The notes below the pieces were generated by a model. The model made no database searches, was not told where the DNA came from, and worked only from the letters and a program-made list of their open reading frames with translations. Below are positions 42,180 through 55,622 of a stretch of DNA of 64,000 nucleotides, one piece after another. The translations under genes were made by a program, and so were the position numbers. This DNA is from Tamarix chinensis. Taxonomy: Eukaryota; Streptophyta; Magnoliopsida; Caryophyllales; Tamaricaceae. The DNA lies in contig CM060177.1 in NCBI GenBank assembly GCA_030549775.1, positions 87,453,236 through 87,517,235 of the forward strand, written 5' to 3'. Position 1 is the first letter of the stretch; each line of letters starts with the position of its first letter.

Positions 42180-44801
42180 AGTTTAATAGAAGAGTTTGTG
42201 ATTATATGTGTTAATGGGGTGGATGACAGCGTCATCTGTCATGTTGAAAAAGAAAGCACAACATATGGAATGTGGTTTAAGTTAGATTCACTTTATGTAA
42301 ATAAGACTGTTGAAAATGAAGTACAACTAATGAAGAAGTTGTACAACTTGAGGTATGAAAATGAAGAACCCATTACAACACATCATAATGAGTTCTAGAG
42401 CATATTCATCTACTTGAAGAACATAGAAATAACATTTAAGGAAAAGTTCAATCTCTATTAGCCCTATGTTATTTATCAGATAGCTAGGAGACTCTTTGTT
42501 TATCTCTTAGCAATTCCTCCGAGGGTGGAAAGCTCACAATGGCATTGGTGACATTGGCACTTCTAGTAGAAGAGATGAGAAGAGAAGGCAGTGTGGCCTC
42601 ATCATCAAATTTTAAGGCCCTTGTGGTAGGTTGAACGATATCCAAGGGCAGGAAGTAAAGGGAGATGTTGAGGAGTAGACCGAGGAACTTAAAGAAGGAT
42701 AATTTTAGCTTCCATTATGGGATGCTCAACTACTGGAAGAAGGATTGTTAGGATTTGAATATGATTTTTAATGGGATAGTCAAGATAGATGAGGAGACGA
42801 CATTCATCACTAACAATGAACTATTGGTTGTCTTGGAGAATCTAAATGCTTGCACAAGAACCTCACATGAAAATACCTAATGGGTAATGGACATTAGTGC
42901 ATCTTACCATGTCACCCTGCACAATGAGTACTTCTCCTCTTACACATAATAAAACTTTGGTGAGGTACAGATGGATAATGATGGTGTCACAAAGATAGTC
43001 TATATAGGGAGTCTATGAGTACAGATGAGCTTCGATTGTACTTTACAACTCAAGAAAGTAAGTCACGTTCAAGACTTGAGAATGAATCTAATATTAGTTG
43101 GAAAGTTTGATGACGAAGGCTACATGAGTCTGTTCCAAATATGCTCACGGAAGTTAACAAAGGGATCATTGATAGTGGCTAGAGAGAGTAGGTGTTGTTC
43201 TCTAAATTGGACTCAAGCAAAGTTGTGTTGGTCAGTGAAGGTGAAATTGGCGGAATAGTAATATAATGTATGGTATCATAGACTCAATTATATGAGTGAG
43301 AAGGGGATGAAGCTTCTTAGTAGCTAAGGTACTCTGTCTGAGGTCTGAAAGGGTTAGGTTAGTTGATGCACCTATTATTTCTTGGGTAAGCAGATTCAAG
43401 ATATTTTTGTTAAGGGAGAAAACATCTAAGCTATAGAGAAGTTAGATCAGGTCTTCTTGGACGTGTGTGGTTTGATGAGAGTGAATTCATTAGGTGGATC
43501 ATCATACTTTATGAGTTCATTGATAATTTCCCCACAAAGCTCTAAGTATATCCTATGAAGACCAAGGATCAAGTGTTGGTCAACTTTAAAGTCTTTAATG
43601 CCAAAGTTGATCATGAGATTGAGAGGAAGTTGGAGTGTATTTGGATGGTCAATGGAGGTGAATACCTTTCCCATTTGACGAATACTATAAGGCTCATGGA
43701 ATCTAATATAAGCATACCGTTCCTAAAAATCATCAACATAATGGGGTGGTGGAACAGATGAACCACACATTGATGGAGAAGGTAAGGTTGTTATTCTCAA
43801 ATGTTTAGCTTCTAAGATCATTATAGGGAGAAGTCTTACAGACTACATGTCACCTCATCAAATTATCTCCATTAAGTCCTTTAAACAGTGATGTGGCTAA
43901 TGTAGGATGGTTAGACCAGAATGTGGAATAAAAACACCTATGAATGTTTAGTTATCGCACTTTCATACACATTTGAGGGATGAGAGGACAAAGCTGGACA
44001 CTAAGGCTCATCAATGCATGTTCATTATATATGGTAAAGAAAAGTTCAATGACAAGTTGTATGACCTACTAGCCAAGAATTTCATCTGAATTATTAAGGA
44101 TGTTGTGTTCTTTAAGGACAATAATATCAAAAACTTCATAAAAGATGGGAGGTTGGATTCATACATCAATGGTCTAGTGGAATCTAGTGATGATTGTGAG
44201 GTAGGTGGCTTGACAAGAAATACGAATCTAAGAGGGGTGGGTGAGGCACAATCTAACTCAAATGAGAAATGTCAAGGCATTATGCTGAGGCAATACCTGA
44301 TGAAGATCTCGAGCCTAAGCAAGTATAACGCTAATAGTTTGATGCATCTAAAGCTCCATGTGAGGTGTGGAGATCCATTTGAGGGTTGAGGCAGATCAAC
44401 AAGTACCCTCCTATGAGGAGGCCTTTGACAATGGTCACAGTGAGAAGTGGTTGGTTTCAATGAAGGAAGAAATTAGCTCCCTCAAAAAAACACTTACAAG
44501 CTCATAGAGGGACTAAGGGCAAAGAAGTTGTTGAAAAATAAATGGGTTTTCAATATCAAGTATGAGGAAGGAAAACCCAAGCTAAGACACAAAGTAAGGT
44601 TTGTGGTCAAGGGATTTGGTCAAAGATAAGGGGTTGAGTATGATGAGATTTTTTTCGCTAGTGGTGAAGATGACATTCATCCATGTTAGTTTAGGATTAG
44701 TTGGTAATCTAGATTTAAAGGTGGAGTGACTTCATATTAAGATAAATTTCCTACAAAATAACCTCAAGGAGGATGTGTACATGGAACAATCATAGGGGTT
44801 T
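42180..44801 (+). pseudogene. Second, 3'-truncated copia polyprotein (TNT1/Tork-like)
   Basis: Successive copia domains with many stops: gag (YGMWFKLDSLYVNKTVENEV, LMKKLYNLRYENEE; 42198-42400), a knuckle remnant near 42710, protease (WVMDISASYHVTLHNEY, catalytic Gly changed to Ser; about 42890), pre-integrase (VWYHRLNYMSEKGMKLL; about 43270), integrase (KDQVLVNFKVFNAKV, then HTLMEKV; 43555-43800), TKLDTKAHQCMFIIY near 44000, and the start of RT (YEEAFDNGHSEKWLVSMKEE and MEQS; to 44801). RT stops exactly where the LTR at 44802 begins, and no continuation is visible on its far side. Confidence 0.87.
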
Positions 44802-46309
44802 TGTAACACCCCCATTTTACTACTTAAAAAATTTACTTTATGGAAGATTTAATTACAGAAATAATGGGTTCTACCACCACACTTAGCATAAGTCTGTTTC
44901 CTTCACATTTATTATGCCAAGTGCTATGGATCAAACAAGTTAGATTCTAAAACAAGAAATGGAAATAAGAAGTAATAGCATGGATAAAAGTTACAGATGA
45001 ATATTATCCATTCCACAAGATAATTAAAATACAACAAGGGACATGAGAGTCCAAAGAAAAACCCATTACATAAAAAAAAAACTAGTACCCGAAGTTACAA
45101 TACCTAATTTTCTTAACTATTAGACTCGTATTCCCATTCTAAGAATAAGACATCTTCCTAAGGGCTCAACTTATCTTTACCACTATTATATGCTTTAAAC
45201 TACTCCTTGACCTTCACATAGTCATCTGCAAATATAGTATCAGTACAAATTTAAGAGTAAATTACAATGCCTCACAAGAGGTAACATGTTCACAATGCAC
45301 ATAATCATATAATAATCTAAAAACATGCTCAAAACACAAAGAACATGCCATAAAAATATACAATAATTATGGGATGTTAGGTATACCTTTTGGGTCTCAT
45401 GCTAGGCAATTAACCAATTCACCTAATCTCAAAATACACAAAAGCCATAATAAAACCCATTACCAAAACCGACTCACCATATCAATTCCAATTATAGGAT
45501 ACGGCACCGAAACAACTTCTGAAATAATAATTCATAACAATTCCAAAGCCATAAACAAATAATTCTTGATTATTTATCTTACTCGAGGGGATACAATTAA
45601 TCTAGAGACATTGAGGTATACTTGGTCACACTGGTGTACAAAGGCAACATAATACCCTTACTCTAGAACCTAAGGACATTATGGTATGACTGATCATACT
45701 ATCACATATGAGCAACACAGTATCTTCCAACCTCAATCACCTAATCCTTAAGTATCGATACCCTTATAGGGTATGCAAGTCATCTATAGAGTAGACTAGG
45801 ACCTTACTAGGACATAGTGACACACTAAAGAACCAACTCAACAAAGGCTATACCTCATTTCTAGGGTAGCCAACCCTAGAGAGCAACCTGTTGTACAATA
45901 ACATGGATTAAATGAACCCAAACCACAATAAGAATTAACAAGATGATGAAAAATTGATTATTCAATTACAAAATAGAACAATTGAAGAAAAAATAGAGAT
46001 CTTTATTCATCGTCTTGTGTAGTTATAAGATGATTAAACAAATCAATCATTCAATTACACAAATATATAATTCTCTTTTAATGGAGAATTCTATGGAGAA
46101 GAAGAAGAAATTGAGTCACATGACTTGACGGCTAGGATTTTCTTATATCTCTTTTATACTAAAAAAACTTAATGGCTTATTTAGAGCTATTTTAAAAAGT
46201 AATTATCTAAGATATTTACTCATTATGAAAACTTTTTAGGTTAAAATATTATCAAAATAAGTAATTATCTTATATAACTACTTTTGGTAAATATTTCTAA
46301 ACATGGGGT
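44802..46309 (-). mobile_element. Chromovirus-type LTR, minus orientation (right border approximate)
   Basis: The plus strand begins TGTAACACCCCCATTTTAC, the same end motif as the long LTRs. The stretch at 45560-45900, reverse-complemented, matches the series at 35830-36100 of the outer LTR (GCTACCCTA, CTACTCTAT, GGACCTT...AGGG, GGATTAGGTG). The right end is placed near AAACATGGGGTTAA at about 46309 because it resembles AAAATACGGGGTATTACA at 33413. No matching 5-bp duplication for GGTTT (left flank) was found there, so the border or a later deletion is uncertain. Much shorter than the 5-kb copies. Confidence 0.6.
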
Positions 46310-49261
46310 TAATAGAGAACTTCCATTGATTTGAGTTATTATAACCAACGTTGATTTCTCATACCACACAAAACCAAACACTAACTATTACGAGTGTGGG
46401 AGGCTTCTTTGAAACCACACTAGTCAAATGATAGTAGATTTTACATGATAAATATGACCCAAAAATACTATTGCAACATTACTTTGAGAAATACAAGATG
46501 GGATTTACATTGTTAATACATTAGGAGTAAGGGATATTATTTTAGAATGTAATGCGTCTTTTGCGATCTCTCTTATTGAAAATACTACTAAATCAAATCT
46601 ATTCTATTGTCTCAGTTTGGATTACATGGAATATTTGGGCGAGTTTTCTAAAGTGTCCATCTAACATGATTACCATTAATAAAAGTGGCTAACAAGCTAG
46701 CAAGCTAGAGATGCATCATGGCGGAAGACTTTAAGCTTTTTATGTTTAACCCCTTTTTCCTTTTGAATGTACCGCACAATGACTTTGATGGATCTTATAG
46801 TCCATATAAAAATGAGATGAATGTATGTTCATTTATAAAATATATGTAAGAGTGAGTATAATTTATCATATATGTATAACAATCATCATAATATACAAGT
46901 ATAGATAGAGTGGATATGCAAACATAGGACCTCAAATAACTAAGACCCTAATTTTAATCATTAGGTTATGACCTGATCGGTCCCAATCAAAATTTTCTAT
47001 GATGCAAATGTCCTAGAAAAATATATATTAGATAATTCATGCTTAACTGCATTAAAGAATATATAATGCTCATAAACAAACAACCATATAATAAGGGTAC
47101 AATTTCTTGCACTTTTCCATTAAAAATGTAAATAGGTTAATTTTGCACTAGAGATCCAATATCAAATATCTAAATCTAGAAAATTTATCATATTCATATA
47201 GATATAATTATTATTTTGGTCACCTTAAATTATTAGATGTTATAAACTATGCACTTCACTTTTATTTTTCTTATGTTAGTCACAAAAGTTTGAATTTGCC
47301 CTATTTTGTCACTATTCTTATTGAGTTTGTCAAAATTTAGCCATTCTAATTATGATTATAATAGGAAAAATTTAAAAATATAGTGATTAAAATAGGCCAA
47401 ATATCAACTTTAAGGACTAGCTTAGAAAAATAAAAGTATAGTGGATGATATATTTAACATTTGAGTCTAGCCGTAGTTGTAACTAAACTACAACCACTGG
47501 TTTATATAAATGTATTAGAATCCTATTCTTTGTTGAGACTCACTATTTATGTAATTTTTTATTTATTAAATAATCCCATCCCACATTAATTATTTTATAA
47601 ATCCATATCTGACATCATAAAATCCTTAACTACCACAAATGTCATATTAAAATTCTATTAAAAACAAATTATTCCTTCCTTTAATTTTCCTTTCTCTGAA
47701 TTTTTTTTTCTTTATGCTATCTAACAAAGTAACATTCAATTGACGATAAAGTGTGATGTATATTTTGGTTACAACATATGTTCATAAGAATCTCCTAAAA
47801 TAAGGTGGTGTTCATTATTCAATCCAAATCATAAGCTCTTAAAGATTGATTTGGTTTAGTTTATGGTTTAAAAATTACATTTAGATTTAGAATTTATTAA
47901 AAAATTTATTTATGATTTTAAAAAATTAACTCTTTTTTATAAACCATAATCACACATTATATTACTTATTCTTAATATTTTTTTATAACAATTTACAACT
48001 TTAAAATAATGAATTCTAATTTTTAATAGTAATTTTCTTCTTTCATCTTATGTTATACATTCATATTACAAGTTATTTTTCTCTTTTCCTATAATTGCTA
48101 CGATATTAACTTAATTTTGGTTACCTGGTTTTTAAATTTTGACTTTAGGTATATTGTAAATTTGTGAAAACATATACTAGACTTGCTTTTTATATTCTAG
48201 AATATGGTGTTTCATTAATTTAATAAGCATTAAAATGAATGTTTACATTTAAAGTGTATAATCTACAAGTTGAACCAAAACAAACCAGACCACATTGTGA
48301 AATTATGATTTGATTTGGCTTGAAAATTTTTAAATCAGAAAATTTTGTTTTGGTTAGTTTTGGGCCTATAACTACATTAAACTAAACCGTTCACACTTCT
48401 CCATAAAACTAAGTAGACCAAGATTAAGATAAATTTATAATATAGAGAAAAAATGAGAAGCTAACCTAATGGAATTAGGATTGATTTCAAAAAATTATTG
48501 AATGCCACAAAAACTGAACCACTATAACTAAAGAAAGAATTGAGTGCCCTTGAAAATTACACATTGAAATACTCTTTATCCCATCTATTTGCTTGTTATT
48601 CCTTTTCAAGTTGTTCAAAAATATTTACAAGGTTTCTATTTATAAGAAATTTCAATTTTTTTTTACTTTCTTTATATGCTATTATTGACCACAATCTTTT
48701 ATACATTTTCAATGAAAGCACTTACTAATAACAAGAGTAAGTAAGTATTATACCTATAAAAATGATGATTTATCATTGTAATTATTGCTAATTTTAATAT
48801 TTTCTTAATTTTGATAAATTTTAAATGTTATAATTAAAGAGTGTGGGATGAAGGGATTAGTAGCAATTAAATTGGGTAAAAAATTGATTGTCTCATTTTT
48901 ACAATGTCATAGTAATATAAATAAGCTTGATGCATGACATCAATAACTTGAGAGATAAGCAAAATGGATAAAGCCAAGAAATTCATACTTACCTGATATG
49001 AAGGTCAAAGAGAAGTTTGAATACTACTGAATGTCTATCTTTCATGGTTAGCTTTCATTTGGCTTGCATGCACATGTTTTGTTGATGCAATTATCTTAGG
49101 GGCTTTTGTGACGATTAACATTCTAGAAGATTGTTCCTAGCTTGGTAGTTATATATAATTTTATTCATTGGGTATGCCTGATAATATTGGCATATACAGA
49201 GGTATAAAAGGGAATAATAGGGATAACTTTTATATGTTATTTCATTGTGGGGTGTGGGGGG
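46310..49261. other. AT-rich non-coding DNA, possibly with an old hAT-like MITE
   Basis: No domain or credible ORF. At about 47805-48402 a segment opens GTGTTCATTATTCAATCC, contains TTGGTTTAGTTTATGG and AACCAAAACAAACCAGACC, and closes AAACTAAACCGTTCACAC. This resembles decayed plant hAT elements with GGTGTTCA termini, but the inverted repeat is weak and I see no duplication, so I only note it. Confidence 0.35.
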
Positions 49262-50799
49262 TGTTGGAATGAACACTCTAAAATTTACTTCTAATTTTTT
49301 TAGTAGAAGTGTAATATCAAAATAGTTTGGTGTTATTTCCATAATTGACATAAGTTTGGCTTATCATACCATCTTTACATCAATTACAAGGCAAAAAAAT
49401 TAGAACATAAAACATGATAAATGAAAAATGAGACAACTTTCATAAACTTAAGTATGAGTTTGGATGTTAACTTTGAGTACAATATCCCAAAATATACAAA
49501 GGGGATATCATAGTACTAAGAGCCAAAAAAGGGATCCAGGTTAAAAACAATAACTAAATAACATGACTTTAATCTTAACCCCAATAGAAGAGAATCACTC
49601 ATCCACAAGTAGTAAAGTCATCCAATTGGTCTTCCTTGACCTACACATAAACATCTCGAGTTTTCAGCCCATAGGAATGAGTACATTGATAAAATGATGA
49701 TCATTACATTATGTACTAAGTAAGGTAATAATAAAACTAAAGCAAGGTTACAAAAAGAACATGATTTCACATTGAGAATAATCATACACGCGTGTTACAC
49801 AAAATGATATAAGGTAAATATTGATTCATAACTCATTATTAGATATAAACATAATCCATTATTTTTTGCATTGAGTTCAGGGACCCTACTATTCTCATCA
49901 GGTGGAATGGTATCAATAATATACAACCACAAGGATTAAAGCTCATGGCTACTATTCTCATCTAGTAGAATGGACAGGTACAACAAATCTTGACTCATGT
50001 AGTCTTTCACTTTAATTAATTGGTATCTTATCAATGATTGGTGGAAATGATAAAGGGGGAGTAATGATAATGAGGGCAAGTGTAAGGGAGGATGGAATAG
50101 TGGGAGGTGGCATTGCTGGGTTGTTGTGGCTTTTATGGCGATGACGAGAAGGAGAAAGGGAAGAAAGGAAAGAATTCTTGATAGTCATTGTTCATCGATA
50201 GAAATGGAGATGGTTGGGCATTAAATGTGGTTGAATATGGAAGGGTATATATATACATATTTTGTGCCAGTAAAGAATGGTAGAAACGGAAGAAGGGAGG
50301 CGAGGCATGATCAGGGTAAAATTTTCAATTGAACATATCAACACCAAATGTGGAAGTTGATGATATGATGATGTGGGTAGGGTGGATAGGTTATGGAAGA
50401 ATGGAATAAGGGATTTAGTTAGGAGGGGGAGTGATTCACACAAGAAGAAGAGGGAGAATAAGGAAAAAGACACCGGGTAGGAATAAAAGAAAAGGGAAAA
50501 GAGAAGGAGAAGGAGAAAGAGGAAAAAGGAAAAGGAGAAAGGGAAAAAATAGGTTTGGGGTTAGGATTAGAATTATATTAAAATAATTTAGATTTTGGTG
50601 TTAGGATAAAATTAATTATTAACCATACAGGGTTAGGTTTAGGTTAAAAATATTAATGACCTAGAATAAAGATTAGGATTAGGTTGAGATTTAGGATTAA
50701 GGAATTATAATAGGTAGAAATATAAATTTTCTGAGATTAGAATTATGTTAAGATATTAATTAATTGGGACTAAGATTAGATAAATTTTGTGTTATTACA
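49262..50799 (-). repeat. 3' LTR of the Tekay-like element (left border approximate)
   Basis: On the minus strand it starts at 50799 with TGTAATAACACAAAATTTAT, directly after the purine-rich TTTCTTTTGAAGGGGTAGTG at the end of the internal region. The left limit near 49262 is set by AACACTCTAAAATTTACTTC, which aligns with AACACCCCCAAATTTCACTC at the end of the long LTRs. A purine-biased stretch (50020-50560) again precedes the AT-rich LTR start. Confidence 0.68.
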
Positions 50800-53700
50800 T
50801 CACTACCCCTTCAAAAGAAACTTCATGCCCGAAGTCAATAAGTCAAGTTTGAGGAATAAGAGAAAACATATATAAGGGAATGTGATCTTGGTGGTTAACT
50901 CTATTGGGGTTGACACAACACTATAGGGGACTACCCTCTTAAAAAGGGATAACCTAGAAACATAACACACCTATATTGAAAAGCTTGGGATGTGGCCCAT
51001 GCATGTCCTTCTCTGTCTCTCATGTCACCTCCTCTACTCTAGGTGGCTTCAGAGAACCTTCATGAGTGGCTCTGAGATTTTCTAGGTCTGGTGTACCCTA
51101 CTGTTAAGAATTTTCAATGGTATTTCCTCATAGTTTAAAGAATCATTGAGCTCAATCTCATTGGGTTTGATCACGCGGGACAGATTTGCAACATACTTCC
51201 TTAGGTGTTAGATGTGGAAGTCGTTATGAGCTTGGGCTAACTCTGTTGGAAGTGCTAGATGGTATGCAACCTCACTGACCCTATCAAGAATCTTATGAGA
51301 ACCAATATATCTTTGGTTTAGCATATCCTTCCTACCAAATCCTTGCACCTCTTGGTGGGTGAGACCCTCAACAACACTCTGTGCTCTAGCTCAAATCCAT
51401 CACTATAATGCTTTTGATCTGCATAGCTTTTCTATCATCTCTAGGTTGCCCTCATCCTGCCTTAGATTAATCAAACCTACTAAGTTATCTCCTCAATCAT
51501 CTCTTGTCCACGTGCAACAATCTTGCTAATGTCACACCATCATGAAGGTGTCCATAACTTGTGTCCGTACAGTGCCTCAAAGGGTACCATCCCTATGCTT
51601 GCATGATAGCTGTTGTTGTATGAGAACCCAACCAAAAATAGACAATCCTCCAAACTATCTCTAAAATGCATGCTTATAGCATGCCCTCAAGTGTTTAGAT
51701 GGTCCTCTCAGTTTGTCCATCTATAACTGGGTGAAAGACGGTACTTATCCTCAACTTTATGCTCATATCCTCCTATAAATTCCTTCGGAAGTGTGAAAGG
51801 ATTTTGAATCTCAATCATAGATTATGTCGATAGGTGTACCATGCTTAATCAACATAAACCTCATATAAGTATTGATCAACTAATCCATACTCCAAGTTGG
51901 CTTCATTGGCACAAAACTGCTTATTTTTTTAACCTATTGACGATAACCTAAATTGTATCTCACTTGCTACAAGTCTTTGGTAGCCCATTCACAAAATTGA
52001 TCGAGATGGAGTCCCACTTACACCTTGGAAAATATAAAGTCTAGACAAACCCTATAAGCTTCTGGTGCTTGATCTTGACCTTTTGAAATGTCAAACAATT
52101 AAAAATGAACTTTGATACCTTTTAGTTGATATGAGGCCATCAATAGATCCTCTTGAGGTCCTTATAAAACTTATCTCCTCGTGGGTGGATGAAATATAGA
52201 GCACATTAACCCTCCTCTAAAATCTAGTGCTTCAGATCAGTGTAACTTTGAGGTACACACCAATGAATCCTGTAGAAAATGCTACCATTCTCCTGAATTT
52301 GAAAACCCTCAGTTAGATCATTGTAAATCTTCTACCAAATCCTCTTGAGCCTAACATCCTTAGGTTGTCCTGCTCAGATCTCATCAAACACAATCAATAT
52401 AATCATCAAAGCACTCATCCAAACCTCTAAATTGCTCTGCTGGGTAAACTCTATCCCTATCTCACCAAGCTCCTAAAGTAACCGATTAACCACCACACAA
52501 GAATTCAAGGAGTGTGATGTCTACCTACTCAAGGCATCTGTAATGATGTTGGCCTTACCCTCGTGGTTGGTTAACTCAATATTATAGTCCTTCACCAACT
52601 CTAGGCATTTCATTTGCCTCATATTCAATTCCTTCTTAGTGAATATATATTGGAGGCTCTTATGGTCAGTGAAGAATATTCTGTACGTCCCATATAGATA
52701 GTGCCTCTAAATCTTCAATGTGAAGATGATTGCAGCAAAATCTAAATCATGTATCGAGTAGTTCTGATCATGATACTTCAGTAATGAGATTCTTAAGCCA
52801 CTCTCTTACTAAGCCTATCCTAGGCTTCGATGCATCACCACAGACCTCGAGCCCGTTTGATCCCAATGGTAGAGTTAAAACTAGTGGAGTAGTCAAATGG
52901 TGGTTCAACTCCTAGAATGCTCCCTCTCATGCATAATCCTACTAAACTCTGATCCCTTCTTTAGAATTTACATCAAGGGATGAGCTACCTTTAAGAATTC
53001 CTACACAAAACGCTTGTAATAGCATGATAAGTCTAAGAAACTACAAACCTTGGGAATTCTAGTTCGTGCCTTCCACTTGGTAACTATTAAAATCTTCTGC
53101 GAATCCATGACTTCTTCTCTTTTTGACACCACATGACCTGAAAATGCAACATCCCAAAGCCAAAACTCAAACTTAGAGAGCTTGACATACAACTTTTGCT
53201 CTCTAAGGATAGTTAGTATAGTGTGAAGATGCCACTAATGCTTCTCTCTACTCTGAGAGTATACCAAAATGTCATCAATAAACACTACCACAAACTAATT
53301 GATGAATAACCAGAAGATTCTCATTATCAAGTCTAGAAATACAACAAGCACATTGGTGAACCTAAAAGGCATCACCATGAACTCATAATACTCATATTAT
53401 ATCCTAAAGGCCATCTTCATGATGCTTGTCTCGGCGATACATTGTTGATGATATCTAAACGTCGACTTAATCTTGGAAAAAATCAAAGCACCTTGAAGCT
53501 GATAAAACAAGTCATCAATCCTTGGAAGAGGATGTCAGTTCTTCACCATCAAGTGGTCTAGATTTTGATAATTGATACAAAAATGAAGACTACTATCCTT
53601 CTTCTTCATAAAGAGAACCGGTGCTCCCATGGGGGCATACTAGGGTGAATGTTCCTATGAGCCACTAACTCCTCTAGCTGTGACTTTCTCTCTCTCAACT

Positions 53701-53912
53701 CCACTGGCACCATCTGGTAGGGTGTCCTTGATATTGAAGTATATTTCACGTACCAGCGGTATATTGGGTATCTCCTTAAGAAACACATTAGGAAAAGCAA
53801 TGAAAATGTCCTCAAATGCCGATACATCCTTATTCACCTCCTAAACTCTGTATATATAAATAGGATAGCCTCTCTACATCAATAAATACAAAATATGGGC
53901 ATATACAACATT
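50800..53912 (-). pseudogene. Tekay-like Ty3/gypsy pol, heavily degraded
   Basis: Read from 53912 downward: RT N-terminus (VFLKEIPNIPLVREIYFNIK, MVPVELRERKSQLEELVA, SMPPWEHRF; 53837-53606), active-site strand FVVVFIDDILVYSQ with FIDD intact at about 53250-53290, KLSKFEFWLWDVAFSGHVVS and FLDLSCYYKRFV (53192-53001), RNase H YRIFFTDHKSLQYIFTKKEL at about 52620-52690, and integrase KWDSISINFVNGLPKTC at about 51970-52050. It ends FFF-like before the polypurine tract at 50800. Stops are frequent. FIDD and the FRA-SFF-type end fit Tekay chromoviruses. Gag and the 5' LTR are missing from the window because the Athila-like element enters at about 53913. Confidence 0.85.
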
Positions 53913-55360
53913 TGTCATATGCCAAGCGATAAAGTGAAATTTTCCCATATTTTTACCTCTCTTTCCTTAGATTTGGGACTTCATTTAATCTCTTTTACAT
54001 ATTTTGCTATGGTTTTGGCCTATTATTTGCACTATCATTTTCTTGAGCCTTGTGTTGTAGGATTTCAAGCAAAAACACCAACACCGAGAAAGAATTGCTT
54101 ATATTTGGAGCTAAGGACCTAGCAAGGAAAGCTTGGGAATAGAGTGCATCGACCCAACATTCTTATGAAGGTGCATTGAAGCTATGAGAGCCAAAAGATA
54201 TGCCAATATATCCCTAAGAAGACTCAAAAGGGGAGTACACGGTCGACCGCACACCCAGCTGCAGAGTTGTGAAGCACTCCCATGCATTTAGAGAAGAAAA
54301 CAGAATCGCATGGCTAGCCCATGCCAGACCTGCACGGCTGTGTGGAATTCTAAGCTGAAAAGTCGAGGCTAAATATATTGCATGACCTATGCAATATTGA
54401 AATTTCAAAATTGTTGAGAGCTGAGAAACTGCACGATTGTGCAACAACGGTCCTCCCTGCGATCTTCAAGCGCGACATGGCTAATGTGGTGGGAAATTTT
54501 GTGGCATGCCTCAGGGACTTCTTAAGGAGAAAGAAAGGACATTTTGGAAGAGTTTGAGACCCCTCATTACCAAGCATAGCTTCTTGTAACAACTTGTTTC
54601 TTTGGTTTTAATTTTTCAAAAGATTTAATTGTTTAATTTGTGACTGTTGGTTCGAATCAACGTTGCACTCTTTTGGGTTACAGTTTTTTAATCTAATTCT
54701 TCTTTTCTTTATCTATTGCATTGTTATTTCTCATCATGCTATTTATTTTGTTCATTTTATTTACAAGTATGAGTGAGTAGTCTCTTTTCTAGGTTTGGAC
54801 TTAGGTACCATTTTAGTAATCGATATGATGAAATAAAGTAGATTTGACGAAATCTAACCTCCATAGATGTAATCTACAACTGAAAGGTTGAGATTATTAT
54901 CAGAAATTAGCATATATATGGGAATTTAAGCAATCACAGAAGTAGATGTTTAATTCTTAGGACCTCTATAATTAGTGGTGCTTAATGGGTTTAATTTAGT
55001 TTGTGAGTCACGAAAGTAATTGGCAAATTAGATTAAATACATTCTTAGACCTTGAAAGAGGCTAATGAATACGATTTGACCAATTTTCCATAGTTAGTGC
55101 ATTAATCTGCGACATAAGTATTGTTTCATTATTGATTATTAATCTAGAGACCAAAGTTCGATCCTAGGCTTTATTCCTATTGTTTAGTATCTTCAAGTTG
55201 GAATGATTTTCATAATTATTCTTTTCTTTTGAACACATACCTCCACTTTTTGTAGATTTAGATAGTTAAAATAGTAAAGAAGAGTAATCAATTACGAAGT
55301 CTCTATGGGATACAACCTTGAAATGCTATAATAAATCCATGCGCTTAAGAAAATAGCACA
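53913..55360 (+). repeat. 5' LTR of the Athila-like element (start approximate)
   Basis: The proposed start TGTCATATGCCAAG follows the last codons readable as Tekay pol. The proposed end AAATAGCACA lies 9 bases before the primer site. Inside are ACGGCTGTGTGG-like (CACGGCTGTGTGG) stretches near 54335, a style seen again at 61240-61400 and typical of Athila. The start could be off by about 20 bases. Confidence 0.7.
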
Positions 55361-55369
55361 ATAAGTTTT

Positions 55370-55387
55370 TGGCACCGTTGTCGGGGA
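55370..55387 (+). other. Primer-binding site, tRNA-Asp type
   Basis: TGGCACCGTTGTCGGGGA, two changes from TGGCGCCGTTGCCGGGGA, the Athila primer site complementary to the 3' end of tRNA-Asp. Confidence 0.9.
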
Positions 55388-55622
55388 CTTTGGCTACTTG
55401 ATATTCTGTACTTTTTTATTTTAGCTAAACTAAATCCTTTAATTCCCTTTTATTCTTTATATTCGCTAGTTGATTGTTTGCTATATTCACTTTCAGGAAC
55501 CTTTTATGCAATGATCCTTTTGACTTAGGCCCCCAAGAGGGCTTAACCCTGAGATCGAAAAAATGTTGACTGGGTTGCGGAGGTGGATAATTAGGATAAA
55601 AGCAAGCGTGAGTTCAGAAACC

